In this document: piece by piece, positions 35,641 through 48,784 of the stretch | Position numbering within the stretch: position 1 is the first letter of the stretch | Layout of the letters: each line of letters starts with the position of its first letter | Source of the DNA: Hyperoodon ampullatus | Taxonomy: Eukaryota; Chordata; Mammalia; Artiodactyla; Ziphiidae | Direction: 5' to 3' | Length of the DNA: 64,000 bases | Assembly: GCA_949752795.1 (NCBI GenBank) | Contig: OX457068.1 | Coordinates: 62,065,582-62,129,581 of the forward strand | Made by a program: the position numbers and the translations under genes | Notes under the pieces: model-generated | Database searches by the model: none | Told to the model about the DNA's origin: nothing | Seen by the model: only the letters and a program-made list of their open reading frames with translations

Positions 35641-35827
35641 TCTAAATGCCAGGCCATTTCTACTCTAGCAAACTGGATCACCAGAGGTTTCAGAGGCCAT
35701 TCCAAGTTCTGCACACACCCAGAAAAAGACAAAGAGTGACTCTCCAGTCGTGTCCCATCCAAAGATATTCCCCGATAAAGGGCCTTTGATTATTCTGTGA
35801 TAGACACGTAAAATAGTTGAGTAAGAA

Positions 35828-35925
35828 GATTCCAATCTGAGACTTGGGCCTGCCACTTACCAGCCATGTGAACTTAACGAAGTCCCTAAAACTTATGTAT
35901 AAAATGAACATGACATTATTTCTCT
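35828..35925 (+). repeat. MIR SINE fragment
   Basis: The series gggcctgccacttaccagcc, atgtgaacttaacgaagtcc and atgtataaaatgaacatgac matches the MIR core in plus order. Confidence 0.7.
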
Positions 35926-36554
35926 GGGAAACATGTAAGTTGCTGAGTAGTTCAAATGCAGTGATATTTGTGAAAATGCTTTGTCTTCTGCTTTACCATA
36001 GCCAGGTAGAGAAATTGGCATTGCCTCCATTCACAGAACTGCAGGTGAAGGACATGTCCCTGGCATAGATACAGAAGAGCAAGGGCTGCAGAGGTTCCAG
36101 GACACTCAGTAAGGATGAAGCAGGAGCCCAGAATGTAGCCAAGGTTCGATAATAAGTTGCAACGTCAGAGCAGGACTGGCAGTGACAAGGGCTGCTTAAC
36201 ACCTTCTAGAATTGGAGTGATCCCAGTGTCTTGGGCAAAGCTAAGTCTCCCTGTGGTGGGTCAAGTGGCTTCTGCCCTGGGGAAAGGAGAGTCATAGGGA
36301 GGAAGCTGGCACGTCGTCGCAGCTGGCTGAGCTCCAGCTCTGCTTTTTGCCCTCAGCCCTGAACATGACATCCTGGTTTTATGGCTCTAGAGAAAAGTAT
36401 AGGCTGTAAGATCCTAGAGGGAACAGATTCTATCTTAAATGTTATTGGATTTCCCATAGAACCTATAAGAGCACAGAGCTCAAATACGTGGTCCATAAAG
36501 GCAGGATGCTGTGCAATCCTTCGGTGAGTTCCCAAAACTATCTCTTCCCATAAG
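35926..36554. other. Anonymous non-coding stretch
   Basis: No recognisable gene or repeat. Confidence 0.45.
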
Positions 36555-36750
36555 GGGCTTTTGTTTCAGGCAGAAGAGCCTACAGGGCTTGTTAAATAGG
36601 CAGATTCCCAAGTTCTATCCCTGAAGATTCAAATTTGGGGGGCAGAAGTGAGGCCAAAATGTACATTTTAACAAACTCCCCAGTTGTTTCCAGGGCAGGT
36701 GAAAAAAACTTGCATTGGGGAAAAAATCCTTTGAGAAACTCTCTGACAGT
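36555..36750. mobile_element. MER5-type hAT-Charlie MITE
   Basis: The series gggcttgttaaataggcagatt, cccaagttctatcc, tacattttaacaaactcccc and ctttgagaaactctc follows the near-palindromic MER5 consensus. It is a non-autonomous DNA transposon without coding capacity. Confidence 0.55.
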
Positions 36751-37194
36751 CTATTGTTTCACTTACCATCTTGTACTGATATGACCTGTTTATGGGTCTA
36801 ACTCCCCCCCCCACCAGACAGTAACCTCCGTCAGGGCAGGCCCTGTGCTTTCTCATCCTTGTACCCAGAGCTTAGTAGAGCACCTGGCACTCTGTAGGTG
36901 TGTGGTTGGGCTCACCAGACCTGGAGGATGAACCCTAAAATACATCCCTTTCCCATAGGAACAATTTCATACCTAAGTTTACGTTGTTGACAAAGGTCAC
37001 TGAATCTCCATATACCATCAATAAAGACAACAATATTGAATCATGGGATGGGATGATGAAGTGATGGAGCTGAAAATACCAAATCCATTCTTCAACAGCC
37101 ATAAAGCAATGGCACAGCTCTGGATCTCTGCAATCATTTGGATCTATCAGATTATGATCCAACAAACATTCTGATCATCTGATCAATGTAATAC
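36751..37194. other. Anonymous non-coding stretch
   Basis: No gene or repeat that I can name with confidence. Confidence 0.4.
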
Positions 37195-37315
37195 GGTGTA
37201 ACTTACAGTCACTTTGTATAATAGATGAGAGGGCAGAGGCCTAAAGAAGTTAACTGACACGCTCAAGGTTGCACCATGAGTCAGTGTCAGACCAAGAACC
37301 TAGACACGAGTCTCT
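37195..37315 (-). repeat. MIR SINE fragment
   Basis: The series agatgagagggcagaggcc, taaagaagttaactgacac, gctcaaggttgcaccatgagtc and gaccaagaacctagac matches the MIR core reversed. Confidence 0.7.
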
Positions 37316-40300
37316 GGAGTTTCGAGGCACTGTTTCCTTAAAACCACAAGATTCTGAGAAGAACCTGTTTTTTTTTTCAAGAATAATTAATAAAATCTTT
37401 TCTTTTTTTTTTAATGCTTCTACTGCTTGCTACAGGGACATTTATCACAAGAAGAAGAAAACATCATTTTAAAGTTCCCTGGACAGCTCTCACCAGAGAC
37501 CTGGGCCATGGAAAGTTTTCCCCAGAGCCCCTTGGAATTCTAAGAAGAAAACAAAATTGAGATAATTAAATGTGTAATTACTGTTGATTGTAGCAAGCAT
37601 GATTCTTTTAGGTCTGATTTATGATGCAGGGGCATGGTAGTGCTTGTGACATCTGAGAGTGTTTTATATGTTTTTTACGATATTGAGACCCTTGTCTTGG
37701 CCCTTGGATTATTACTTAGAGGTAGGTTTTGTAGGATTGGGGTAAGCAAACTCTACAAAGGGCGTCTCTGTGTTACACACATTACCCACGATGGAATCGT
37801 CCTGCGGCTCTGCCCTGGCTGAGGGGGCGTCCCTTCTGCAATGCCACATCCCCCCAGCCAAGTGCTTAGCAGATCACACTAATGTGACTAACTCTGTGTT
37901 TTATGTATCCTCCTTCCCTCTTCTGTTCCTCTATTTTTTTAGTTGTTTTTTGGCTATAATCCTCCTGTCTCAATGTTTCTCTGACTCGATAGGTATTCCT
38001 GCAACTATGTCAGGCTCTCTACAAAATGCATTCTTTATAGTCAGTTGCTAAGCCTTACCTCCACTTCTTTCCCTTATACAAAGTCCCATGCACTCTTTCT
38101 TGGCAACTCCAGTTAAAATGCTACATTACGGAAGTGGGTGGACTCCATCAGTAGTAGATCTAGTGAGAGAGTCTGGGTCCTCTTCTTCCTTGCCCACCTG
38201 TGCTACTGATTTGAAAAGAAATTTCTCTGATAGCTCACCTGCTGTTCTGCTGCAGTGTAATCGGCCTCATGCTTTCAGTGTAGTTTTCTCCATCAAAAAC
38301 CCTTCTCTTATGATGCTCCCCATACCACTGGAAAGATTGGGAAGTAAGACAGAAAAGGCTGTGTCCATTTTGCAGGTTCTGAAGCTAAGGATCAAGGATC
38401 AAGCTGACTTACCCGAAGTTAGTTGGTAACAGGGCCCCTTCAAGAACAACCACTTCCTGTCTCCTGGTCTAATGGTCCTTAGTCCTTATTTCTCTCAGGT
38501 CACACTCTTGCCATAGCTAAAATGTGCTCACAGGGTTGGCTGATGCCTCCTCAGTAGGATGAAGGGGAAGAAGGAGGAAATCTTTGTTTTCATCTCCTGG
38601 AACATTCCAGAGGTTCCAGCTGTGGCTACAGTTCATGACTGCAGGGAGTTTTTTTGCTTGTTTATTTTCTTTTGAAAGGTTCTATCTTGATTCCAGCAAA
38701 CTTTCCAGCAAACAGTACTTTGAAGCAGCTGGGTAAGGGAGGGCCGTTCCTTCCCTGTCATATGTTCTTAAAATAACAGAACAGGGGAGACAAGCCCTGA
38801 GGGTCCCCTTGAGGTACCAAGGATAGCATAATGAATTGGCTAATCATAAACCATTCACTCCTGAGCTCCAAGTGATATGGTAATGAATTGCCAACAGCCA
38901 CGAGACTGCAGCCATATGGTGAGGGATGGGACCCTGGCACATTGTAGCCATACTGTGGGTTTGTCTGCATAATTGTTCCCATCCAGGACCTTCCCATCTC
39001 TATGGCTGCTAATTAACGTCCTGTTTAAGCTTCTGTTGTCAAAACTAATCATTTGTTTGTTTTATGCGAATAGGTCCTTCTCTTATCTGGTTAGTAATAG
39101 TGACCATTAAGAAATGGAAATGTGTTTAGTTCACATAAAAATATTTGAGTGTCACATCTTGCAGTACCCAGTGGGTACCAGGACCTAGCAGGGTTGGCCT
39201 CGGTAGCAACTTGATCCAGGAGCTTATTAAAACTAACAAATTATCATCTTTCCCTACAGAAATGCAAATGAGTATTCAGTTCATTAATTTCTCCATTGTT
39301 CTTCCTGTCTGTGGACATTACTCTAGCTGGATCTTTAGCTATCAAATGTGGATTTTATGATAGTTGTGATGATAATAAAAATAATTAGGAGAAGAAGGAG
39401 ATTCATTTATCAGAATAAGACACCCTTTCAAACGCACACTCCCTGTTGGTTTGAGGAGATGGTGAAATTTTGGAAAGAACATTGTTGCCTTTCTGCTTCT
39501 CTGCTATTTTGTTTCCTCGCCTCTTTCATTGATTTTCTTAGTCCTCACCCAGCTAGGGCTAGAAACAGTTTGGGGAAAAGCAAAGCAAAACTACCCTGGG
39601 AAGACAGGAGAATTAGGACCTGCAACCAGTAAAGAGCAAAGCCAATTTGAAAAGAATAAATTTATTAAGGATTTAGGAGAACAGCAGGGTGGGGGAGGCT
39701 ACACCATTTACACAGTCCAGTGTGTGTCCAGTGTTTAGTCCCCCTGACCATCACCACTAAAGCACAGGGCGGGGGCTGACCCTTCATTGCCCCACATGCA
39801 CCCTCTGATAACCTTTTCCCACTAAGACTGCCTGTTATTCCTGTAAACTGATTTTCCTTCCATAACAATGTTGAAGAACATGAGGAAATGGAGGCCAAAA
39901 TGAAAGAAGATGGAAGTGAGGAAGCTTACAGGGTAATAATCCCTGAGATGTCCCTGGGTCTCTTGCTTCCTGTAGGACACAGTAGGAACAATCGCTCTGT
40001 TTCACAACTTTCTGCTTTCTCCCAGCATCCGCATACCACACTCCAGAAACAGCCAACGTGTTAATTGCAAGGTCAGGCCAGTGTCTCACGTGGCATCTGG
40101 GACATGGAGTAATGCAAACAGATTTCCATATGTGGTCCCTTCCAGTAGTCCTCGGTCCTGAGCACCCACACCACGTGAGAACTCGCCTTCTCGGGAGAGG
40201 CTGATGTTTTAATTGGAAGCATCTGTTGCCTTTTCTGTTGCTTTTGGCCAGGTTTGGTTTATTTGTTTGAGCCGGTGTTTGTGTACAGACTCGCCTGCGT

Positions 40301-40810
40301 GTTTCACAGGAGGCAGGATACAAAACCTAGCATTGCCTCCTCTCTCATTTTCTTCCCTAGTAGCCGATGGGGACATGTGACTGGGCACTTGCCTTCACCC
40401 CGTCTGTCCTCTGTTTCTCTCGGCAGAATTTGGGGGTGGGGAAGGCCAGGCTAAGAACAGAAAATCACCTCTCTGGGAAAATAGAGGTTTGGGGGAGAGA
40501 GGCCTGGCTCTCCCCACTCTCACCAGAAGATCCTTCAGCCTCCCAGCAGGAGCCGTGGTCTCTGTGGGACCTCTCCCACCATGCCCATGGGGTGTTCCTC
40601 CCAGCTTGACTCAGACACTAGCTGAGGTCACCATCTCCAAGTGTCCCACAAGCCTTGTGCACACAAGCCACTGAGACACTGCACTTCACTCAGAAAGGCT
40701 GCCTTTCTTCTCCCCATCAAAATTCATGGGGCCTTCCTATAGTGGGTTAACTGGTCTGGTCATACACTCGACAGTTCATAATCAGTGTGCACTGTGTTTT
40801 TGCTGTATTC
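37316..40810. other. Long anonymous stretch, mostly without recognisable repeats
   Basis: I see no gene. A weak MIR-like piece may lie at 38360-38430. The longest frame outside any recognised repeat in the window is here, 162 codons on the minus strand at 39835-40323. It is Cys- and Arg-rich without a known domain, and I do not accept it as a gene. Simple T-runs occur near 37370 and 37405. Confidence 0.45.
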
Positions 40811-41241
40811 TGAGTGGCAGTGGGTTGAACAGTGCCCCCATTCCCAAAGATGTGTTCACTGGTAACCCCGGAATGTGAACTTATTTGGAACAAAGGTCTC
40901 TGTAGGTAATTAAGGTAAGGATCCTGAGAAGAAATCATCTGGACCAGGGTGAATTCTAAATCCAATGATGGAGGAGACAGAAAAGCAAATGACAGAAAGG
41001 GATAAAGGCCATGTGAAGACAGAGGCAGAGATTGGAGTTAGGCTGCCACAAGCCAAGGAGTGCCAGGAGCCATCAGTTTCTAGCAGAGGCAAGAGATGTG
41101 CCCCTAGAGCCTTGGGAGGGAGCATGACCCCACCAACATCTTGATTTTAGACTTCTACCTTCCAGAACTGTGAGAGAATTAATTTCTGTTGTTTTAAGAC
41201 ATCAAGTTTGTAGTAATGTGTTAAAGCAACCCTGGGCTAAG
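40811..41241 (+). mobile_element. MLT1-type LTR (ERVL-MaLR), plus strand
   Basis: The order gggttgaacagtgccccc, gaatgtgaacttatttggaac, ggccatgtgaagacagagg, cagagattggagttaggc, ttctaccttccagaactg, and tgagagaattaatttctgttg followed by gttttaagacatcaag is diagnostic for MLT1 LTRs. No internal sequence adjoins it, so it is solo. Confidence 0.88.
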
Positions 41242-41284
41242 GTGACATGGTGTGTAAAATTCTAAGAATGAATTGGAATGAGTT

Positions 41285-41405
41285 GGAATTGGCTTTGGAC
41301 TTGAAGTTAGGGGGCCTGACTTTTCCTCCATGATCTGCTGTGTCCCCTCAGGGAGGCCACATAAGACCCCTGGGCCTCAGTATCCTAGTTTGTCCATTGC
41401 AGGAA
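41285..41405 (+). repeat. MIR SINE fragment
   Basis: The text ggcctcagtatcctagtttgtcc, preceded by a decayed MIR-like upstream part (tctgctgtgtcccctcagg), resembles the MIR core 'gcctcagtttcctcatctgt'. Confidence 0.5.
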
Positions 41406-41439
41406 GTAGACAGGACATAGCCATGATCTCCCATGGCTC

Positions 41440-42060
41440 TAGTATTGTTTTGTGTAAAAGAGAGAGGTTATAAACACAGAGGATGATGACATTGTAAGCC
41501 CGAGTGCCCACCTTGAAAAGCAGACTATAAAGGGCATCACGGGTCAGAAGAGAAGCAAGTTCAAGGGCGGTAGAGCCAGCCAAGGAAGGCTCCACAGAGG
41601 AGGCAGTCTCTGAGCTCAGACAAAGATTGGTAAAGGAGAGGAGCAGAAAGAGCATGAGAGACCAGGGCAGGAGCAGTGAATGCGAAGGGCTTGCATGAGC
41701 GGTGATGGTGGGGAAGTGGCTGGGCGGGAGCAGAGAGGACCACGGGAGCACCACGACCCCACTCACCCAAAGTCAGCCTTTTGTTCCTCTGCCCCACAGC
41801 CAGGGTCCCAGCAGTAAGACGTGTTCTGCCCTGTAGGAGAGATTGGGCTGCCCCTCTACCCACACACATCCACGCATTGAGGAAACACTCACTGTACACC
41901 TACCAGTGTCCAGGGCACTGAAGAGTCAGTGATGAGTACAGCCTTGGCCAGCAGTGAGCTGCAATCAGGTGGTAGAAACAGACCATTGAGTGTGTAACTA
42001 TGTTCAGAGTGGTAGGAGTTTTAGTCAAGAATGTACACAGAGTCCTACCTCAGTTTGAGG
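41440..42060 (-). repeat. L2 LINE fragments
   Basis: aaggctccacagaggaggcag, gagctcagacaaagattgg and ggcaggagcagtgaatgcg in the left part, and cactcactgtacacctacc, gtgtccagggcactgaagag in the right part, resemble L2 3' sequence in reverse. Two separate pieces are likely. The left one is weaker. Confidence 0.5.
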
Positions 42061-42734
42061 AGCTTGGCAATATTCCCAGAGGAAGAGAATTTTAAGCTAC
42101 CTGGGAAATGAATAAAAGTTGGCTAGTTGACAGAAGTGGTGAGAGCTTCCCCTTGGCTCTCCCTCATTTGAGTATGTATAAAATAAGGAAGCAGAAACAT
42201 ACAACAAGAATAAATAGGAACAGTAAGAAAAGGCAAGAAGAATAATCAATTAGAAAAACATGGCAATCTGGGGCCGTCTGGCACAGGGGCAAACAGCCTT
42301 GCACAAACAAGAGCCTTCCAGGTACCATAATACAAGCTTAAAACAGATTCAGCATACCCTGCTTTTCTTAAAGGTAAGAAAGACTGGAATATTTTTCAGA
42401 AAGACCATTACCCAACATCATCAACAGAGGCATCGCAACTCCATGGAAAATTGATTTGGGTAGGCTGACCTCTTGAGCCTTCTGTGTTGACTGTTGACAG
42501 GCTGGTCCTCATCTATGTTCTTGGTGTGACTTTCCAGTCTCTCTCTCAGGTTTTGGGAGAGGGACCTAAGTTCCTCCAAGGCAGTGTCTTCATCTTTCTT
42601 TTGTTTGCCAGCCTACCTATGGGTATCTATCCACATACAAAGTTTTCCTCTAGAAATAGACACTGTTTACTTGGTGAGTCCCATTCAAACTTCCAGCATC
42701 CATCCATTCATATAGACCACAGAAAGCTATCTGA
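42061..42734. other. Anonymous non-coding stretch
   Basis: No recognisable gene or repeat. Confidence 0.45.
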
Positions 42735-42900
42735 AGATACTGACTCAGTAATTCAATAAGACTTTATTAAGGGCTCTTGAGTTCAAAACATCCTGCTCAT
42801 AAAAAAACCACCTGTCCTCAAGAAATTTACAATCTAGTTGTGAAAAGAAGACATAAACATGTAAAAATGTAAACAGAGTCACAAAATGTGGGGCTATTTG
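42735..42900 (-). repeat. L2 LINE 3' fragment
   Basis: The text gactttattaagggctc, then ctgtcctcaagaaatttac, and aatctagttgtgaaaagaag with acataaac nearby is the L2 3' end in reverse. Confidence 0.6.
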
Positions 42901-43984
42901 GGGATCACAGATGACCTTTGAGTTGATTTCATGGATAGCAAAGCCAGCGTCCTCCAAATCGTTGCCTTTAGGTTCTTCCAAGGCAAAATGCTGTGATGGA
43001 GGACCCTTGGCCCTGGCCATGGGATTGCAGATGATGCTCTTTCTATCCTGGAGCCTCCAGTGTAGCCAATCGCCTTGAAATCTCTTTGAAATGAACAAGA
43101 AGGAAAATGAAGACTCCACATGCCCCTTCATGGAATACCTTCCCCAGTCTTACCCAACTCATCTGCAGACTTGGTAGTTTCTATCACATCTCTCTTTCTA
43201 CACAGGTACACAAAAGGAGATGAACCAACCTCTCTGTCTCTGCCTAAATTCATCTCTGTCGTCTCCTCCAAGACCTGTCTGTCCCTCTCTCTCTCCCTCA
43301 TTCTCCACAAACTTCATTTCTGTGTTTTCCTCTCTCACCATCTGTCTCTTTCTGTTACAAAGACACAATTATAGTTTTCAGAGAAACCCACTACCCTCAT
43401 CATGGTAAGCTTCAATTGTAGTTTATTAGCATGGAGGAGATCGAGGTTTTAAAAGTTTTTTTAAAAAGAGGAAAAGACATTTACAGGAGAGCCAAGATAA
43501 GGTTATGACTGATTTGAGGTCACTGAGGAGATAGGGAAGGAAAAATAAATTGGACAGGATGAAATAGTGAAGAGCGGGAAGGCCGAGTTATGTCATGTCA
43601 GCCATCTGTTGCTCCAGTGGCCATGACTCTGCATTCTGTGGGCCCTCATCCCTGCCTCACTTAAATTGTTCTCACAGGGGGTGTAGGGGCCTGAAGCCTT
43701 GAGAAGTTCTGTTGAGGTAAATTCTGTTAGTGGAGGAGTCTGACTCGGGAGCCCATGCAGTTGCTTCTCCTGGAGCACAGAGCATCGTGGGTCACTGGCT
43801 GGAGAAATGAACAATGCTCCTTCAATTCAGGACAGGGATGGGGGAACCTTAAAGAGGATCTGATCTGCCCTTAACAGAGAGGGAGACTGAGATCTGAGAG
43901 GAGGGTACCCAGAACCCCACAACCACCTGGGGACAGAGCCCAGCCCACCTCCTCTCTCATGTTCCCACCTCACTCTCCTCTTTG
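42901..43984. other. Anonymous non-coding stretch
   Basis: No recognisable gene. A pyrimidine-rich segment at 43255-43360 gives spurious frames. A weak MIR-like piece may lie at 43850-43945. Confidence 0.45.
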
Positions 43985-44085
43985 ATGGGAAAGACAAGAC
44001 ACTTGACCCCTCTGAGCCTCAGGGTCTTATCTGTAAAACTAGGGAGCATGGGGGAGAGCATTTCTGAGGGCTTCTTATAAGAATA
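43985..44085 (+). repeat. MIR SINE fragment
   Basis: The text cacttgacccctctgagcc, then tcagggtcttatctgtaaaac matches the MIR core. Confidence 0.65.
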
Positions 44086-44275
44086 GTGTTGTTTACAATT
44101 ATTCTCGTATTTAAACCTGACACAGTTCTGTGTCTTATAGTGGTCATTAAAATTCCCATGTAATAGGGTAGAAAAACAAGTCTCTGTGAGATTAAGTAAA
44201 CTTCTTAAGATCCTGCAGCTCACAGAGTTGGAATTTGAATCCTGATTCCAGTGGTTTATCTTGTGCTCTGCACCT
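44086..44275 (-). repeat. MIR SINE
   Basis: The series attcccatgtaatagggtag, ctgtgagattaagtaaac, ttcttaagatcctgcagctc and gaatttgaatcctgattcc follows the MIR core reversed. It directly adjoins a (CA)n tract. Confidence 0.7.
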
Positions 44276-44279
44276 GTAC

Positions 44280-44307
<28 letters not shown>
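44280..44307. repeat. (CA)14 microsatellite
   Basis: A pure CA repeat of about 28 bases, bounded by CC on both sides. Confidence 0.98.
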
Positions 44308-44309
<2 letters not shown>

Positions 44310-44310
<1 letters not shown>

Positions 44311-45344
44311 CGTACTTAGCATAGGCTTGGAGGAAAATGAGATGAGTATGGAATTGATGGCCAAGCTCTCCCACATTCCCAGGCCCCTTCAAGCTCCCTG
44401 CCCCTGACCGAAACCAATGGCGTGCAGAACTATGTTGCCGTGTTGACCAGAGAGCAGCTTGGTCCACTCTTTCATGGAATATCACAATGTCACGTTCCGC
44501 TTTGCCTGCCTCCAGAAAGTGGCCACTGCTCCAACCAGCTACAGAATGAAGAGGCATTCAGCTGTGCTCCCCACACTCAAGCGCCTGCTCCACGGGGACA
44601 GAGGCATCAAAATGCGCAAAGCCCCTCTCGGAACAACCAAACAATCCCCTGAAGTCAAAGAAGAAACTTACTTGGAAAGATGACAGCTCCCTAGTTCCTC
44701 CTCATCCTCCTTGCACAGCTCAGCAGCTGTCATTTGCAAAGGCCACTCGCCGGCTGTGGCATCAGGACACCTCTTCACCAGCCAGCGCTTGGCGCTGGCT
44801 GCCTGGTTAGACACACTCACTCACACACAGGCACCATTCCTGTTATTTTTAATAAGACTTCTTTATTTTTGCCTTCTCTCCTGGAAATCCAATAGAGTCC
44901 TCTGCAGGGCAAAGGTCAAAAAGACAGCCACCCACACCAAATGATTCTACAGATAGCAGAAAGGTCCCTCTTCTTAGCTCATGTATTAACTCCCCTTAAT
45001 TGATTACTTAGTCACTCTAAGCCAACAGACCCACTCTTTTGCCAGCCTTCCCAGGGTGCATTACCTGGGCCAGTGAGTTTGGCACTTGATGCATCTTGGT
45101 ACTTTTTTTAAGTCCAAGGGAGCACTTTACCATGTATGGCCTTGCATTACTATTTAACTCTTCACTATGTGAGGAATTTGTCTCCTTACTTAGGTTATAG
45201 CTCCTAGATAGGGGCAGGAACTATACTGGGGGCAGTGGATCTCTGAGATTCTTAAGATTTATATAGCAGTTTAAAACTTCTTTTTCAGATTCTTATACAT
45301 CACTCGTAGTGGTGGATCTTTTTAGGGTAACTTTTCCCTAGAAG
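44310..45344. other. Anonymous non-coding stretch
   Basis: No recognisable gene. Overlapping frames at 44422-44683 show no domain and no splice context that I can support. Text near 45160-45235 weakly resembles L2. Confidence 0.4.
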
Positions 45345-45520
45345 ACCCTTGTCCCTCAAATAAACCCCTACCCCTCTTTTAAGGCCCACTCCAAATATTT
45401 TCTTTACAACATCCTGGCCCCATCCTCTACTTCCTGTGCTTGATCCCATGGCCCTTTATCATTGCCTTGTCGCAGTAGTTCATATTTATCTGTTAAATTT
45501 CTAGTTGTCTCTCCATCCAG
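45345..45520 (+). repeat. L2 LINE 3' fragment
   Basis: The text aaggcccactccaaatattttc, then cctggccccatcctctac and catatttatctgttaaatt recalls the L2 3' region. Confidence 0.45.
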
Positions 45521-48149
45521 AAGTTGACCAACAGGAGGCACCAGGTGCCGTAACCAAGAAGAGCTTGCAGGACAAGCTGGGATCTCAGCATATGTGCTTG
45601 AGGGAGAAGGAAGTTGGAATTAGGTGGGAAAGGAAGGGGAAACTAACCCAAGTGTCCCCAATTTTCCCAATAAAAATTCTCCCATTTGTGTCAAGTACTG
45701 CCCCTGAGAGGGATCTTTTATCAAAAGCACTGCCTTGGAAAAAGATAGAGATCCCAGCAGGTGTGATGATATCACACAGGGGTTGGGCCTCTGTCTGTAT
45801 TCAGAGGGTCCACTTTAGTGGACAAAGCACCACTGTGGGAAATGCCCAGGAGACAAGAAGTGTTTGAAGACAAATGGGCTGTGGCATCAAGACACTGACT
45901 CATCAGGATACTCATGGCAGAACCTCATAGGAAGCCAGAGGGAGAAAAACAGGCCCTCAGCTCTCAGGAAAAAATGCTTAGCAAGGGCCCGGCAAAGCAG
46001 ACCAAAATCTGAGATGCTGTTCCAAGTCCAAACAGGAATTCAGAGGCAGGTAAACTGAGGCAGGAGCCACGGTGCCTGTATGGGAGCCCATTTCTGGAAA
46101 ACTGAGAAATGCTTGGAGACTGTAGACCAGTGCCCATGGAGCATCCCTGGGCAACAGACTAATTCCAGTCCCCATCAAATGATGGAGGTGAGGCTCCCAA
46201 ATGAGTTCTTATCCTCATGAGGTATAGCTCAGGAATTGGGGTGAACTGGACCAGCATGGAAGGAGTGGAGAACAGGGGAGCAAAGCCACATGGGGTAATT
46301 TCCTGGCCAGGGGAAAGAGTCCTTTCTTATTTTACGCCTCCCACACCCAGCAAAGTGCCTGATCCATACCAAACAGACAAGAGAAATTTGTTGGAGTGCA
46401 GTTTAGGAGTGAGAGAGGCTTCCAGACACCTTTCCATCATTTTGGCAGGTAACTCCCAGCTTTCCTGGCCACGCCCTACTTACTGGAACACTTCGTCCAA
46501 TGCCACAGAGAAAATGCAATTCGCCCTCTGTACTATTGCTCATTACCATGAAAAATGATGACTTGATAGTCTTCCAGCAAGAGAGAACCATCTATTTCAT
46601 TTGGAAGTTTGGTAATTGATTAGGGCAATAGATTTTCTTCAGGGCAGCCTCTCTAAAAGAGTCTGGCTCAGGCACAAGATTTACATACATCAGGCTCACT
46701 CTGCCTTCAGAGTTTGTCTCAGAGGATGAGATCACAAGGCCATTACTGGAGTTGGTGGTGGGCTGCAAGGGTGGGGAGGCACAGGGAAATTCCCAGACAT
46801 CATTTCTCAACATTGAGGACTGTGTCTAGTCCAGAGCAGGTTCAAGTACTTTTCTGTCAGCAACTTTTAGGTAAATCCATTACCAAGCATCTGTGTACTC
46901 TGAGATGTGATCAGAGCAAGTGATTCTTTGAGGGTCTCTGCTGACCAAACTTCAGTGTAGATGGGGCCCAGAAATTTACCATTAACCTGTGTGGTCCCAA
47001 GTCTGAGAGGCGCCCAACAATGGCCTGAGTGCAGTGATATCCTGAATGTATATCATGGGCACACTGTAGAGGTCAGTGGAGCCAGCTGTTAACAAACAAT
47101 TGGTCTCAATTACAAACTCCATCTAAGGCACGTCCAGATCTTACATACAGACCTTTACTTCTAACTCTCTCCTGTGTCTCTGAATCAAAGTCTGCTCTAG
47201 GAAAAACTTTCAACCCCATTATTTAACCTCCAATGAGAACATAAATCATTATGTTCTCTTTCCCTGATGAATCTTTAAGCCCTATCACTAAATCTCTGAT
47301 AAAGAAATTTCTAGCATCGTTGTATTGATAAGATATATAGGGAGAGGATGTAAATGTACTGGGGACAGAGCACACTTTGTAATACCATTGCGTAATGACA
47401 CTTCCTTTCTTTGCATCACAGTCCTATCCTCCAAATTAGTTAAGGTCTACAGGATTCAAACACAAAGTTGACTGTGATACATTTAATTACAATAACAGCA
47501 GTTTGAATTTAGCCCCAAATGCAAAGGTTGAAGGGTAAGAGTGTTTAGATCTTACCTTCGTATATGTAAAGAACAGATGCATGACTTTGGTCTATATTAG
47601 CTGGCCCCAGTTGTCTGAGCATTCTCAATGAAAGTTGGGTTTGCACAGTCAGGACTGTGGCCTCATAAATAGTAGGGACACAAAGGCATATCTCTGGGGT
47701 GGTCTGAAAGAATGAGACATTCATCTAGTCCATAACATTCTCACTGTCCCTACTCAGACCCATGATGGAAGAAGTTTCTCCCTTGACGAGTTGAGGATGG
47801 ACCCAATTTCCTTGGGGACCCCCCAAACTAAAAGAACATCTCCACACCCTTGCCCAGAGTGGTAAGAAACTGTAACCTTTTGGGTCTCTCCTCCTTCTGC
47901 CCTGCAGCTAGTAGTTTCATCTGGTTCTAATTGGACTAATAGCATCAGCCACAGAAGGAAGAAAAGATTTCCCCAAGGATGATACCATGGAGGTAGATAT
48001 CTACTCTGATAAAATGTAAATCTGGCCTTGTAGATGAACTTGCCTTGTTAGAAAAGTGCTGTATATACCTTAAGTGAGAGTTCTAGCATAGACCTGACCT
48101 ATACTACTTGTTGAGCAAATGGTGAGACTGGGAAGCAGACCTATCGATC
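45521..48149. other. Long anonymous non-coding stretch
   Basis: I see no gene and no repeat that I can name. Frames of 113-120 codons (45505-45867, 46217-46558) have no known motif and are within chance expectation. Confidence 0.45.
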
Positions 48150-48260
48150 AGCACACTTTATTGCACATCTGTGATGCACAGTGCAAGATTTCATGAGAGA
48201 TACAAAGATAAATAAAGCCCAACCCATGTCCTCAAGATTTATGTGGCAACCCACCCATGA
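48150..48260 (-). repeat. L2 LINE 3' fragment
   Basis: The text cactttattgcacatctgtg, then gagatacaaagataaataaag and catgtcctcaagatttatg is the L2 3' end in reverse. Confidence 0.65.
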
Positions 48261-48579
48261 AGTAGCTACCACACACTTCCTATTGCTTATATGGCACTGA
48301 GGTAGCTACTAATATATCCATTAATATCCATTAAAATGTTCATTAATATATTGAAAAATGGATTTATTCCTACTCATCATGACTACCTTCTTTCCCCTGT
48401 TCCCAACTTATCAAAAATAGAAAGGCAAGCAACAGATTCAGTGATTCTCCTGAAACCCAATAAGAAAACCATAAGAACCTCATTAAGCATCTTGATGGCT
48501 TTCTCCTGGGGTAGGCGGGGGAACCTGTTTTTGGAAAAGGAGACCATTCCATGCCCAGGTGTGCTAAAGTAGTTTGTGG

Positions 48580-48665
48580 TGTGTGCTTGGCACCACGACA
48601 GTGCCCAGCACTAAGCAATTTGTCAATAAATATTGGTGTAAAGAATGAATGATTGATTGAAAATA
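48580..48665 (+). repeat. L2-type 3' tail
   Basis: The text cagtgcccagcactaagc, then caataaatattggtgtaaag and aatgaatgattgattg is the L2/MIR 3' end. Confidence 0.65.
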
Positions 48666-48784
48666 GAAGACTTTTCAAGTGCTCTTAATACAGCTACAGA
48701 TTCTGGATACTATGATTAAAGTAACTGCCCTCTCATACCTAAGTCATCACTAAGTTAAAATCAATTTTAAGGAGTGATTATGGA

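Noticed and set aside
39835..40323. 162-codon minus-strand frame outside recognised repeats
   Set aside because: No known domain, no clear codon bias, no supported splice context and no homolog that I recognise. A frame of this length at near 50% GC is plausible by chance in 64 kb.
44422..44683. Two overlapping frames with basic, protein-like text
   Set aside because: No domain recognised and two frames are equally open. There are no exon signals that I can defend.
45765..45790. Near-palindrome gtgtgat-gat-atcacac as an operator
   Set aside because: An isolated 7-bp inverted repeat in mammalian DNA is expected by chance and has no gene context.
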